A DNA stretch of 64,000 nt from Manduca sexta. Taxonomy: Eukaryota; Arthropoda; Insecta; Lepidoptera; Sphingidae. The notes under the pieces are model-generated. The model was not told the origin of the DNA and made no database searches. It saw only the letters and a list, made by a program, of their open reading frames with translations. Shown one piece after another: positions 1-15,300 of this stretch (position 1 is its first letter; every line of letters starts with the position of its first letter). The stretch is taken from contig NC_051116.1 in NCBI RefSeq assembly GCF_014839805.1, forward strand, positions 4,941,556-5,005,555. The letters are read 5' to 3'. Made by a program: the position numbers and the translations under genes.

Positions 1-340
1 CAAGTTCAAATTCATCTGTTTAACTTCTAGAAGTTTCTAATGGAAGTTAAGTAATTATTTAAAAAAAGACGAATATTTGAAAGCCCCATATTGTGTCGAC
101 TGTCGAGGGATCATCTCTCATCAGTCGACATTTTATTGGACTCCACTCCACTTACCATTAGGTGCAGTTGGGTCACTTCCACTATGAAGTTACTTTACTA
201 AATATCCTCAGCTTAAATCCTGGTACAGTAACAAATTGCACTTCATTTTCAAACTTATAGTCTCTTTGAGACAATAGCAGTAATTATCTATCAAATTCAC
301 TACTATAGTTTAATTTAGGACGTTTTCATTCTATTTTTTC
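1..340 (-). other. Probable 3' UTR of the kirre-like gene, with an embedded repeat fragment
   Basis: Follows the stop codon at 341-343. Positions about 84-180 are a partial minus-oriented copy of the dispersed family with GTCGACTG/CAGTCGAC half-sites (labelled C here). No other gene is visible. Where the transcript ends is unknown. Confidence 0.5.
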
Positions 341-357
341 TTACACGTGCGTTCCAG
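341..357 (-). CDS. kirre: kirre-like exon 20: 17-nt terminal coding part with PDZ ligand and stop
   Basis: After acceptor ttgacag the exon supplies two bases of an alanine codon, then G-T-H-V and TAA. The phase fits exon 19 exactly. T-H-V-COOH is the PDZ-binding end known from fly Kirre/Rst proteins, which is why I chose this acceptor. Only five residues come from this exon, so it is inferred from phase and motif. A minus-strand ATTAAA lies just beyond the stop (about 309-314) and an AATAAA at 132-137; either could be the poly(A) signal. Confidence 0.72.
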
Positions 358-3300
358 CTGTCAACTGGACTCCATTACCTAGAAAAAAATCGTTATTAAC
401 TGTATAAAACGCTTTCAAAAATACTTATTCCTAAAATGCAAAAAAATTGAAACTGTTCCTATATTTGCGCAATACATAGCAACGCTTTGTGTTCACTCTC
501 ATAGACCAGTTAAAGGACAATCCATGACGGAAGAGAGATCAGGCGCAGGACCAACGGATTTACACCCTTTCCAAGGCACGGGGTATCGCACCACCAACTT
601 CCTGACTCCGAGCTGCGACTCGCGAATAATATTTAAGATGGAAAAACCTAGACACAATTATTTTGGCTCGACCCGGGATTTGAACCCCGGACCTCAACAC
701 GGGATTGGTACTCGTACTGTTAGGCATTACAACAATCCCACTAAAGCAGGACTATAATATTTTATGAAGACAAGCGAACTAATCCCAAAATAGTATAAAT
801 TTAAGACAAAGAATTCAAACCCATTCAAACAATTCAAACGTCGTCATTATTGAAAACCAAGGTTCAATAACCACTCGAAGGGTCTAATCTGGGTTATTTT
901 TCTGCTACAAACACTGAGATAAATGCTACCTGGCTTACAATCAAGTTCTTACATAAGGTCGATATTAGCGTTAAAAAATTTACTCTTCTATTATTCCTTT
1001 GGAGTGATTAGCAGTATTTAACCATTAATTATTACTACCGTTATCACCCGTAAAATGGTTAATCAAATGAATAGGTTACTAAGAAAACCGGAATTCTAAC
1101 CCGATTAATAGGTTCCTAGTGAAAAAAATCACTAACATGCTATCATAATAAGTAAAGGTATTGGCAAATCTCCAGATTGTACAAATAGAATTACCTTTGG
1201 CAGTGATTTGATTCGATGGTGAATTTCCTTGATTGGACGGCGGGAGAATGTACAAACCTCCTGATGAGTGTGGAGAGGCTTTAGGCACCTGTGAAACAAT
1301 GACAAACCTTGTACTTTAAGGGATAGGTAGGTTGGTAAATCCACCCATGTTATCGTTTATTCGCGTAGTCTTCCTATAATGTGATGTGCTATTGGCATCA
1401 TGGGCACAAATTTTAGCCATTTTCGACTCATTTTAGCTGTAAATAAAGACCAATATTTTTTTTATCAATATCATTCCTGAACTCAAATTCTGGAGAATTT
1501 AATATGAGAATTAACAAGTTCACTGCTTTATCATATTAAAATAACTGTAGGTATTACAAGATCAGAAATAATCAAAATTTATTTTTGTTCATCACATATA
1601 AATGTTTTATGTCAAATGGTATTCAACTCTGATATTTTTAAATTGAAAATTATACAGTACGATGTCATTCTTTTTATCAAACAACTGAATTTTAAATCTA
1701 GCATGCCACCTGCCTGATGGTAAGCGACTTGACTGCCCACAAACAGTAGGATCAACATCCAGATGTTTTTTTTAAAAAAGGTCACAGCAAAATGACCTGT
1801 CTGCAATTGATGGTAAATGGAGTGGGGTCCAATAGAAACTTGACTGACTAGAAACGATTACCTCTCGACAGTCGACACAATTATGCCGGCCTGTTGCAAC
1901 TGGATATACACAGGCTGATCCCAGAAGGTGACACACTGACATGGCCACTATGGCGGGTTTTAACACCTTGTGCACGGTAGTCGCTATCCGGGCGAATATA
2001 AAATATATCTTATCAGCAATCTTTGAATTACAAAGCACTATGGGTGAAAATACGATACTTACTTGCGGCTGAGCTCCACTATTGGTTGAAGATGATGAAG
2101 CTATTGGACTGGTCATTGGCCGCGAGGAAGTTGACGAAGGGGAAGACACTGTAAAGAATTATGTAGATAAACATGCTAGAAGCCATGAAGTGATTTCCAT
2201 CCATCCATCCTTTCGTTCCCTCAATGCTGAGGATCATGACCGCAGTAGGCTGAGTCTATAGAGTCTATAAGGGCCCGCCATCTGGTTCTATCATCGGCGG
2301 CGTGAATTGCATGAATGAAAAAGTGCAGTGATTTGCAATGAAGTGATTTATTGATTCAATAATCTGCATTAACATAAACACTGGTTTTAAATCTGTTAAA
2401 GGTAAGATTAAAGCACGAACGTTTTTTATTAAATTGGTGTGCTTTTAAAGAATTCAGACGTAGTGCAAATCGTATAGCTGCTGTCATTTGCCCATTTCAA
2501 CAAATTATAGCATGCTGCAAGTCTCCTTGACTTCAATGCGTTATGTGGAGTGTATTCCGCGGCAAATCGTCTAATATATCAACAGTGGCGGATTTGCAGT
2601 CAGTTAGTAGCCGCTCTAGCCCTGAGGCCATGTGCCGCCCCTTTCTCAGCACCCAAAATAGTTATTTAGGAAGATTATAACCATAAGGTGCGCGAGCTTT
2701 TAATACATTAAGATACTTTGCATTTGAGTTATTTCTTGTAATCATCTTTTTTTTTTGTCCCAATTTGCCCCCTTATCGAGTGACCGCCTTAGGTCCGGGC
2801 TTACTAGGCCTTAGGGCAAAGCCGCCACTGGATATCAATGAAGAATGTTGATTAATCTAAGAATGCAAGACAAGACCCATATTTTGTCTAAGTATGAACT
2901 ACTTGATTTCAATTTTCTAAATATTTTAAGAACGTTAAGTATGTGAAAAGGGATCAATTAAATGACTTACCAGGTGGATGGTTATTGTGTCTAACTGTGT
3001 AGTATGGTGGCGGTGCCGGTTTTCTTTCATTGCTCACTTGAGGCCCGTAAGCTAATCAAAATAAGAAAAATATGCATCAAGTTTTAAAATTTTAATATAA
3101 GATTTTAAAGAAAAAAATGTATGGCATAAAGAAATGTCTTTGGTTCTTAATTTGAATATCATGAAAAATACATTCTTAAATAGATATTTATTTTTGCACG
3201 GACACGGTGAAGTGAACCCATTGCACCTGATGGTAAGTGGAGTGGGATCCAATAGAATATCGACTGACGAGAGATGATTACCCCTCAATAGTCGACAAAA

Positions 3301-6300
3301 TTATGCCGGCCTGTCAGAACCGGATATAAACAGGCTGATCCCGGAACGTGACACACGTGCGTGGGCCACTATGACGAGTTTTGACACCTTGCGTACGGTG
3401 GTCGCTATCCGAGCGGATATAAAATATATCCTACCACCAGCATTTAAAGTTTAAAATAAATTAAAGATTTCATCTACCGATAATAATTCATCAAACGTTC
3501 TAAACTTTAATGCTAAAGTTACTACTCAGAACTAATGTAACGACAGGTCATTTGAGTGTCTGAAACAGAAGTATTAATCTTGTTCTCCTAACTACAATGT
3601 ATTGCATAATGGCTTGGAAGTTTGGGTAACTGGAGTAATTAATTACTGTGAATTAGATCTAGATTTATTGCAGATTATTCTTGATACTTATACGTAATAT
3701 TAACTTTATGTTAATGTGTACAAATCGGCATAGTTAAGAAAGAGTAAATTCTTTAAATGAGCAATATATAATTGAATATGAAATTTCAAAAAGTGCATAA
3801 TATGTTTGAAAATGTAAAAAGTTCAGGACAAGATTTTTTTTTTATATATTTTTTAAATTTATTTTTGGGTTATAATTTGGGTTCAATTAGCAATAAAAAC
3901 TGATAGTTTTGTTGTTATTTGTTATTATATATACATTTCTAGATATTTTATATTTATGAGATTTTCCCTTTTCGAAATAGCGTATTAGATAGAAAACAAT
4001 ATATATCTGCTTAATAATTATAATTGCTAAAACATGAAATATATCGTCAAAGACCACTCCAAGTGCAAAATGCTGTCTTTGATTTTATATAACTCAAATA
4101 ATGTTAAAAACTTACGCAAAGGTCCGCTGCCTCTCAAATACGGGTTTCCGTAAGTGGCTGCATATCTCACGTCTAGACCTCCAGCAAGTACCACTCCAGG
4201 AGTAGATAGTGGAATAACTGCACATAAATGGTACAAATGAAAAATCCCTGGTGACGAGGTTTGGGTGAAGTGAAGAATAAAAGTGATAGAAAAACCTAGC
4301 TGATGATTTTCAGATATTTCTTGTATAATAATGATATACTGTCCCACTGCTGGGCACTGGCCTCCTCTATTATTGTGAGGGAGTAATCCACAGTCCACCA
4401 TGCTGGCCTATTCCGATTTAATAGACCTCACTTATCCTCAAAATCCTTATAAGGAACTTGTAAGGTATGTATATTTCCTTACGATAATTACCTTTGCCCA
4501 AGCAACTGCTTAAAGTAAGCAATAATACATACATAACTTTAGAAAAGTCAGAGGTGCGTGCCCTCGGATTTTGAACGTGCGGACATTCGTCTAAGCAGTC
4601 TGTTCCACTTCCAACTAAGCTAACGCCACTTACGATTAACTCTAATCCTGAAGTTTTAAAAATTTGCTGCCCTTATGGTCACAGGGCGGTCTGAGTGCGA
4701 AAAAAACCGTCAAGTAATTTTATTACAATTTTGAAAATTCGCATAAATTTAATAAATTCTAGGTATATTAGTATAATATATAATTTCCTAAACATTAACG
4801 ACAGTCATTTTAGACATAATAATTCGTACCTTATAAAAAATCATTTCATAATCAAAATAATAGACAAATCAATCCTAATGTAGACCATAGTCTTGTAACT
4901 GATATTACTGAAATTTATTTATTTATTTCACTTTACATACAAAGAGTATAAAGGTGACTTAATACCAATGGCCATTTCAGTCAACTTTTAAAAAGTTTAC
5001 CTTAATTGAATAATAAATTAATTAACATCTGACATCTGATATGGATTCTTAAAATATTTTTCACTTACCATCCGGTCCTATTAAACCGCCAAGTCTTCCG
5101 CAGCTGGCTTGACGGTGCAACGAGCCGCACTGATAGCCCGAGCCGTCAGTACTTCTTGACAGAGATCCTGATAGCGAGTCTGATGGAACTGGAGGGGCGT
5201 AATCTCTTGAGTAATCAACGTAGGGCACGTAACCGTTGGCTTGACCGTGTGTCTGTAACAAAATATATACATATAATTTCTGCCTGTTCAGGGGTAGGCA
5301 GAGGTGTAAAAATTCGCATTATAACTTCAATTAACAAGGATTTCCACTACTTTTCTTGTATATGAAACTCTAGTACTGTATGTACCACGACAATACAAAA
5401 CTCGATGTAACTAAAAAGTGATATGTTATTATAATTCATAAACAATCATACGGTCAGTCATTAAAATCTAACACATTTTTCACTTTTTTATGATTAAACT
5501 AGCTTTTGCCTGTGGCTCTGCCTGTGTGAAATATTTTCCGGGATAGAACATAGCCTATAGCACTAAGGAATAACGTAGCTTCCTATCAGTAAGTTTTTTT
5601 TCTAAATCGGTGTAGTAGTTCCTGTGATTATCACGTTCAAACAAACGAACAAACTCTTCAGTTTTATATCAGTATAAATTTCCTCTCAGCAAACACACCC
5701 ACGTTTCGTCAAGTGGTATGGCTGATTTAACATGGGACATGCCTATCACTATATCGGGCACAAATTCCAAGTTCCAAGCTTACTGAGAAGTAAACCCCGG
5801 CGTCTTTTAGCCAACCTCAAACCTCACCGCGATAGTCGTAGTATACAACTACGTCTCAGAGGCAGTAAATAAAAGTGAATAAAACAAAATATAATGGAAT
5901 GAACCGTTTATCTATACTAATATACCGTACACAAGGTGTTAAAACCCGCCATTGTGGCCCACGTAAGTGTCGCGTTTCGGGATCAGCCTGTGTATCGCGT
6001 TCCAATAGACCGGCATAATTATGTCGACTGGCGAGGGGTAATCATCTCTCCTCAATCGACACTCTATTAGACCCCACTTCCCTTACCATCATGCAGTGAG
6101 GTCACATTGCAATGCACGTATAAAAACGCACGCACATATACATAATTAAAATTTTATTTCACTCCATAATTATTCAGCTCATCATCAGCCTATGGACATC
6201 CTGTTCTAACAGGCCGACATAAATGCCATAAATGCAAAAATATCATGCCTTTAGCTTTCACAGTTTTCATCCCAAGAAAGTTTTCAGATATCATTTTTAC

Positions 6301-9300
6301 CACGAACTTGTGCGCTTTAGAATGAACTTCCTTCCAAGGTGTTTCTTCGGCATTATGACCTGTCCTTCAACCGAGGTTTAAAAAGTTTTTTCACGGTAGG
6401 CAGCGGCTTGGTTGAGTACCTGGCACTGCCAACGTCCATGGGCAACGGTAACCACATACCATCAGGTGGACCGTTAGCTCGTATGTTTTTAAATGAACTG
6501 CTCTAATAAAAAACCAATTGTATTTTTTTTTCTCTTCTCACTTTATCATGTACTGTAGTCTTTACACTAAACTGATTGAAAAGAGTAACACCAGAGTTTC
6601 TTGCCCGTTCTTCTCTGGTGAGAACTGCTTTCCGAACTGGTGGTAGAGTTAATGTTGACGGAATCTAAATAATGTATAACATTTTACAGATTCAAATAAA
6701 TCATTTCATTTTTTCATTTTGGCAGCAATAAAGAGAAAAGAAATAAAAAACAAGCTATTTGTTACGCGAATTCCGCGCAAACCACGAGTAATAGCCACAT
6801 TATGACAGCACGATGTAAACAAAGTAGAAACAGTACACCCAGCTCAAACTGCAAGTTATGACGAAATGGTAACTGAAGTCGCGTTGCTCGCGAGCCATTC
6901 TGCACACGTATTAGATTGTACTGTGGTCTCATTTTTATGGGAACATGTGTGAGTTTAGTTACAAGCAGTGGAGCAGTTAACGTTTAGAATGGATGAGAAA
7001 CGAAATCTAGGAAGTCAGGGTTGGGACGTAAATTGATACATGTTAGATCAAATGATGGAAACAAGAGACGCTTTACAAGATTTTGTTTAACTTGTTAAAT
7101 TCAAAATGCATTATATTAATATAATAATGACAACCCTGTATTATATTGTCCCAATGCTGGGCACGGACTTCCTCTACTACTGAAGGGATTAGGCCTGAGT
7201 CAACCACGCTGGCCTAATGCAGATTGGCAGACTTCAAAATTTCTATAGAGAACTTCTCGGGTATGCTGTATGCAGGTCTAATCACGATGTTGTCTTTCAC
7301 CATTTAAGCAAGCGATAATGCACACATCATTTTAGAAAAGTCAGTGGTGTGTGCCCTTGGGTTTTGAACCTTCGGACATTGGTCTCGGCAGTCCGTTCTA
7401 CACACAACTAGGCTATCGCCGCTATTATCTAATCTATCTATAATGTATTTTTTTAATATGCACTTACAACTTATCTGTCAATTATAACGTTGACTAATAA
7501 ATTATCAACATTGTTTTCTTTTCTCACACCTTTTCTCCGTCTAGTCTTATTGCATTATTCTAATTTAATTGATACATTATATTGAAAAACAAAAAAATAT
7601 ATAAACTAGTGACCAATCTCAAATTCCCAGTCCTGTATTGCATCCATTTCAATACATAAACCAAATATAACTTCACAAACATTTTCTGTAGTAGCAATGT
7701 CTACAGAGATCGCGGTAAAACAAACATTTGCTATAAGACAGATGTTCTGGAGTCCAGTTGATAGTGATGTATTGTTTACTCTCCGTTGCCAACACGAACG
7801 TTAGCAGTTTTTGTAATGCGATTTTGCCGTATTTACTGCGAAGGAAAATCGAACCCCGAACGACTTTTTGTGGCAAACATCGATGCTTTGAAATTGTATT
7901 TAGATTATTCGGAATATAAAATAACAATTTTTTTATTTCATATGTTTAAATTTCGAATGCCATTTCGAATATAAGTTTCGAATGCTTACCTATCTTTCGT
8001 GTCATATTTTAAATAGTAGTTCTTGTCGTACGTTTTTTTTTAATTATTGATTAGGTAAGGTATTTATTCATGATCATATCTGACCTAAATTATTGTTATA
8101 ACCTACTAAGCCTACAATAAGCTACAGAACCACCTCACAGCACCTGATGGTAAGTGGAATGGGATCCAATTGAATGTCGACTGACGAGAGATGATTACCC
8201 CATGGCGGTTGACACAATTATGTCGGCCTGATTGAAGAGGATATACACAGGCTAATCCCGTGATACACTTACGTAGGCCACTATGGCAGCACACCTTGTG
8301 TACGGTGGCCGCTATCTGAGTGGATATACAACAAATCTTACCACCAGCAAATATTCTAAATGCGTTCTCTTCTTACCTAGTATATTACTTACTCTATGGT
8401 GAAAGAGGTAACGTTTAAATGTATTTAAACAAGAAGTAATGCAAACCCAACTGGCAACTTTAAGTCTTCAGCTTCTAATGGTATATCTACCTTTTATTAA
8501 TATGAAATATAGTTACTAAGAGATTTAGTATATACCGCTGTGACAGAAAAATATAATACTGCTTGCTACCAATTTATTAAATTCCACGAAGTTCGCTCGG
8601 TTGTTAGGTGTTCGATGTGAAAATTCTCGGAATTCTGGTTTCCTGTTCAGCCGACGGAGTTTTTTTATGTGGCAACAGTCACCTAGCAGCAAATTCAGTT
8701 AAGTTTTTCTAATAAGTTTTTATATTATATACTGAAGTTCGCTTTGGGGCAAATAAAGATCATTATTTCGTGTTTATATAGTACCTGGTAATTTGAGAGT
8801 GCCATCTAAATCCAGTCTGATATTTCAACAAAGTAGGAATCTAAATTCAGATTAAGTATTTTCCAATAATTATTATTATTGCAGTAACAATTACGACATG
8901 AAATATTTAAACATAACATATACTTTTAAAGATTGATTCATTAATTCTAACTAATTTTGTTTTTTTATTTTTTTGTTTTTAATGACGAGACGAGCTTGTT
9001 TGCGTGATGATAAGCGATACGACCGCACATAAATAATAGAAACACCATCCAACACCTCGAATTACAAAGTATTGTGTGGTATTCTACTGCGCTCACCATC
9101 CTTAGACATGAGATGTTAAGTCTTATTATGTCCAGTAGTTACACTGGCTTCAATGTCCTTAAAACCGGAACATAGCAGTGACTACACACTGCTGCTTGGC
9201 GGCAGAAATAGACTTTGCAGTGGGGTCTACCCAGGCGGACTCTCACATATGACAGACCTACCACCAGTAAGTATTGAAATTAAACTAATTTTCCGGATTC

Positions 9301-12300
9301 TATCCCGTTTTTTTGTATTTTATTTTTCTCTCGACGTTTCGAAGACTTTGCAGCCTTCATGGTCACGGTGCGTTGGAGATTAGAGATCGCGAAACAATTT
9401 AAACGCCGGGAGAAAAATAAAATACAAAAAATCGCGATAGTATCCGGAAAATTAGTTTAATTTCAATGTCTAACATTCGCGTAAACATAAGAAATCACAA
9501 CACCAGTAAGTAGTTTCTAAATAGTAGTATCTAAGATTATTTTTCCCGTTATTCGTTATTTTAGCCACATTGAGCATATTCCAGTAAACGATGTAGTAGT
9601 ACCTAGGTCTAATTTTATATATAAATTTTGTGGTATGTACGTAATTGCCACGTCTGTAGGTTGGCGATTATTGCTTTTACTAAGGATATATATCGCTGAA
9701 CCCTTCACTAACATTCTATTGGAAGCTATAAACGGCTATTGGCTAATTGGACCAATTCTAGGAAATCTCAATTTAATACCAATCAATAATTAATTTTAGT
9801 TTTGATACTAGGTTTAACAGATTCCCATAAATGGCACAGGCCACGTCATGGGTTCAGGCGCTCCGCTACCGTGGACTAGACAGTGCACCGAGGCTTACCA
9901 GACCCTAACCAGTAACCTTTGTTAGGCCACCACCTGTAGAAACTAACCAAAGCATCTTACTAAAGAGTTTGATTAAGGACTGTTTTTTTGCTCGAGTTAC
10001 AAATAAACTGGTCAGGAGATATTATTTGTTTTGCACCTAGGCTGTTGGTTACGTAGATCTACCACTTCCTAGATTATCACACAGGATAAATTTTACTATG
10101 GACTCGGGCACACTGGACTTTAATACCCGGAAAGGTACCCGCTGGTAGTCACAAGGAACACCTAGTAAAATATAATTTACCTACCTTAAAATTCAGACTG
10201 TTGATCGGCTGATTGAAATCCCCACTATATCTTTGATACTGCTTCATCAGCTCATTGTCATATCCTGGTTCTGGTAGAGGAACCGGGCCTGCGAGTGGGA
10301 GCCCCAGGTTCGTAGTTAGATGAAGAGTTGGATGGAGGTCAGTTTCCGAGCCGGCGTTTGAGTTGTTCTAAAGAAATTTGATTGTTAATTTTCTTGAAGG
10401 TCAATAAGTAAAAACATTTTCCATAACTAAAGATAAAGTTACATTTTGCCTTTCTATCTCTGATCTAAGATCATAGAAAATTCCACTAGATTTCTCATTT
10501 GTAAAATTTATTTCTAGCCACATTCCAACAAACGGCCCAACGGAAGATCATCGGTGGCTTCACTGTTAGCATATTGCTGAGTTGGAGCCTTTTTTGTGAC
10601 AAACATAGTTTTAAGTGTTTTTTTGTCTGTTTCGCTTGTTTATTTGTTATGTGTATGTAACTTGTGTTTGATGCAAAATATTTTTTTTTCTTTTCTTTCT
10701 TTCATTTTATCATTCACTTAACATAAATCAACAATCATTTAACATTAAACATAAAAGCCCACACTGATAAATAAATACTAAACTTCTTAATCTTTACAAA
10801 TGTTGCCACGTACCAATGACTAAGAGTCCATACATTCAGCTTCCTGCCGCCTTCCCTTTCGTAATTTATGTAAAATCTAAGTATCATTTGAACTATTTGT
10901 AGACCGTATTTATTCATATTATTAATACTTATTAGTTATTTCTGGTTACCTTCCGGAAAATTACACTCTTCGCCACTGCCAAGTATCAACTAATCAATTT
11001 GGAAACTTTATAATTCTAATACTTACCACATCACTGCCTTCCACTTGCCTAAGTTCAAGTTTCAAATCACTGATATTAGAACTCCTGTCACTCTCTTTGT
11101 ATTGCTCTACGCAAGTCTTCCCCAAGTCTGTGATGTCTGGCTTCTTCACATCGACTTTCTTGGTCTTCCGATGGCACAGCATCACAATCAACATGATGAT
11201 CAGAATGATTATTATCGTAGCTGAGGTGCCCGCGATTATAAACATCAGTGGTGAGGTTTCTGAAAGATATGGCTTATTTTTGTTGATGTTTTTTGAATTA
11301 CTGGCGGTTCAGGTCGCGACAAGGCGAGACACCGAGAACAAAGGCTTGTAACTATTTTTTATGTGTCAATTCTAGTGCGTTGGAGATTAGAGATCGCGAA
11401 ACAATTTAAAGTCAAGTTATGGCCTCTATCTATGTGTACACTAGGTTCTCTATGTCTTTGTTATTTATGACTATGCTAATTTTAGAGTCTTTAAGCAGAT
11501 ATTTTTAAACGTTAATTATAGATATTTATTGCTTTTAATGAGATAAGATTGCCACACTACTAAGTTTTAAAAAACTATTTATTTAATAGAATAAGCTCTG
11601 AATATTTGTGAGAAAATAATATTAAAAAAGACAATAAAGTTATGTATTCATAGAGAAATGATGTTTCAAATACAGTTGAGAAACACAACATAGATGTTTA
11701 CAAGATAGTCCATTGAAAAGTTACATTTGGGGTTGCGTTTTTTAGAGGACGCAATTTTATTTTTTTGAAGTGTAGGGGGGGGTCAGTGTAAAGCTAAAAC
11801 CAAGTTTGTGGGGTCGCCACCCTTGTCCCACGACCGCCATCTTGAAAATAGGGGTTGAAATGGTTTTTACGATAAACGAAAAAATAAAATTGTGTCCTCT
11901 AAAAAACGCAAGGTAAGGCCTAAAAAATGTAACATTTCAATGGACTAAGAATATAGTTTTAGAAATTTTGTCGTTCACTTCAGTATCTACACACACTCCC
12001 GCACTACCATGTTTATAAACAAGTGAAACAACCGGCGCCACTTGAATGTATTGTTGGGAAACTCAATTGTTTTGCTTACTCTGCCAGCAAAGAGCATAAA
12101 AACAAGGCTATAAACACTTACTCTGCAATATTATTAGATGGTTCCGAAACACAATATTAATTTGGAAATGTAGATTTACTTTTAGGAACGTTGTTTATTA
12201 ACGATGCTACTTACACTCTACATAGAACTTGGCTTTGGAGTATATTATTTTTAAAATCACCGAATATAAGAGACAATGCCATTCTCACATCCGCCATTGA

Positions 12301-15300
12301 ATCTCTTGTAAGCCAAGATTGACACTGGCCCGCATTTTATGACACAGAACATTGAAACTAGATTCCCTTGGAGCACTAATGCTATCAATCTCTCGTCTAC
12401 CATTGACACCAACAATCAAGTAGGAGGAGTTGTAAATACTTTAACACTAAAGACATAAAAGAAAAATAAAGGAAAAGATACTTTAATACATAATACTTAC
12501 TGGCTGGTATTAAACGTATTTCCATACTGTCCAAACCGTAAGCATTTATGACAGTGCAATTATACGATCCGAAATGCTTCATCTCGCTCCGCCGAATTAT
12601 CAACGTAGACTTCGTCAATCGATCAGCCAGGCTCTCTTCTAAAAACGCGTATTCCTAAAAAAACATTTTCAAATGCCATTGCAACGCGACAACTTTCAAA
12701 AGATAAGCAGAAATTGTAAAACTGAATTCAAATTTTGTATCTGCACAAAGGCAACTCGTTTTAAACTTTTAGAAATCATTATTTCTTTTGAAATGGAACT
12801 TGTATTGGCGTTTGCTAGTACTATATGGAAACTGTTACTGTATCGAAACTGAATTTGGTTGGAGAAATGTTTTGTTTTCATCGTATCCAACATTTGCAAT
12901 GATTTTGTTTTAGAAGTTACTAATTATTTTGTGATTTTCATGACATTAAAGAGTTAATAGTGCATATAACGTAAAAGTATGATTCCTTAACAAATGGATG
13001 AATTGAACACAAGTAACAATAGTCAGAATTTGGTCTATGTTTATCGTAGTCAAAACCATCTGATAGTGTTCAGAAAACTACTTCATACCTACAATTTGGG
13101 GAAAAGAACCCTTTCATGTGTAATTAAAATCTTCATGTTCGTTAATATTGGGTAGTACGCCATTTTCTGGTTATCCCCATCGATATATATGTACTACGTA
13201 CTAGATTTGGAGTTCCGAACATTCACTGTGTTCAACTGAATTGAACTACAATCCATTCAAACTGACTTTAGTATGGTTAATATTGACAGCTTGTAGTTGT
13301 GTACGGAGTGGCGCTCATGATATAAGAACTCAAGTCTAAGTGTAAAAATGGATGTGAATAAGAAATATTACTCAAATAAGTAAACAATTTTTTTTTTGTT
13401 CAAGTGAATAAATAGGTTATAACAGTTTTGGTTTCCGTTTTAGTTCAGATTTTAAACAAATAGTTTATATAGACGTTCGTATCTATACAATATTTTTTCA
13501 ATGTTTACTTCCCTTTCACTTATGAACTCCTATGCTACATTGTCAATACCTTTTTCACTTACCTGGTTATGGAAAGAATTTATTTCGTGCCCGTCGAACG
13601 TCCACATTACGTAATCTGGCTTCGGAACGGATAGGGAAATGCATTCTATTCTTACACTGTCTCCCTCCACGCCGTATTGAGTTCGATTTGACATTATTTT
13701 AGGCGGACCTGAAATAAAGTGTTCATTCAATGGGATAGTTCAGAATTCGTCAATTCTTTTTAAGGATTCTAGATAGTTTTGTAGGCAGTGTGGATGGACC
13801 TGAGACTTTGTGGCTCAATACTAGGATTAGGTTTTTTTTTCATCCAGTATCGCCCCAAGTTACATGTGACTGAATATAACTGGCAGAATGTGGATTTTTA
13901 CATATATGCCTATCCTTACAAAAGGGAATGGATGTGATGCTGTGCTATGTGGATGGACTAGGTCATTGTCTACTGAGTATCAAATCAGAGACAGCTTTGC
14001 TGTTAAATTTTGTAAAATGAATAATATGAGATCAATATAATCCCTTCAAATTCATAAAAACACTCATGTACTCCTAATACCTTTGGAATTTTGGATGTTA
14101 CAGGATCTATTTTCCATAGCAAGGCCGCAGTGGAATATACATGTGAAGAAAGCTGACCCCATCACCATGTGGGAAAAATAGTTAGAAAGAATGAGAAAAG
14201 TAGAAATGATTTTCTACCTTACAAATGAAATTCTCGATTATAAGGCTTCAGTTAAAAATAAAAGATTTCGCAAGTTCGATAACTAACCAGAAAAGTATAT
14301 AAATATAAGTTTCCCAGTTTCGTAGTGAAACTGAATTCAATAGAAATTGAAAGTTATGAGTTCAAAAGGAGCGTTACTAAGGATTCTTCAATAAATGTTG
14401 CAAACTTCTACTATTTATTAGAAGTTCGTTACTTTATTAATAGTTATTTCAACTGCTTATTGCAAATTTTTGAGCTCTTGAACAACGAACTTTTGGAGTT
14501 TCCCAATATGTCAGGATATTTATAGATTTGCTCAAAATTCTAAAAATATCGAATATCAGGGAACCAAATAATACTTATGATGCCCAGAAACTAAATATTT
14601 GGGATTATATAACTTTATCTTTGTAAATACAAATGCCTGAACTATGAGTTAAATCTACAAAGTTTTGTGTTACAGCTTGATTATATCTCTGGCTGCTGTC
14701 CATAGTTTTTATTGCCTTTGAAACCCGTCAATTTGTTTGCCTTCGAAGGCAACAAAGCAAAAAATACATTTATTTTCAACCAGCTCAACATTTATTCCGC
14801 TGCTGTATTAATCAACCGATTGCTTTCAATTTTGATCGACATCTCCGTATCACGATTATGGACCAAATAGACATTTGATCCCAGTATGACCTATTTCGAT
14901 AGGTATAAAGATCAATCCAAAAACATCTATCCAGATTATTAATACCAAACGTGCCAAATTCAAACAGATTAAATCCAAACCGAACAAACTTTACGTAACA
15001 AAAACCAGTATCAGCCATAATTCCATGATGTTTGCCGAGTTAGCAAGATTTCCTCGGTCCAAACTTACCCGGAGTGTAGTTCGCGACATGTTGCGACGGA
15101 ATGGCCTCACAAACGACGGTTTGCAAGTTGTTACTACGGAGTTCAACTTTTACTAGCCCGAAGGTGCGAGACGACCCGAAACAAGTTTTGGGTTTAAACT
15201 GACAAGGTCTCAAACGCTGACTTACTGTTAATTTGTACGTTTAATATAACCTTTCTTGGAATGGTGGATTTGGTTTGATGTTTGAAATTAGTTAAGGTCA

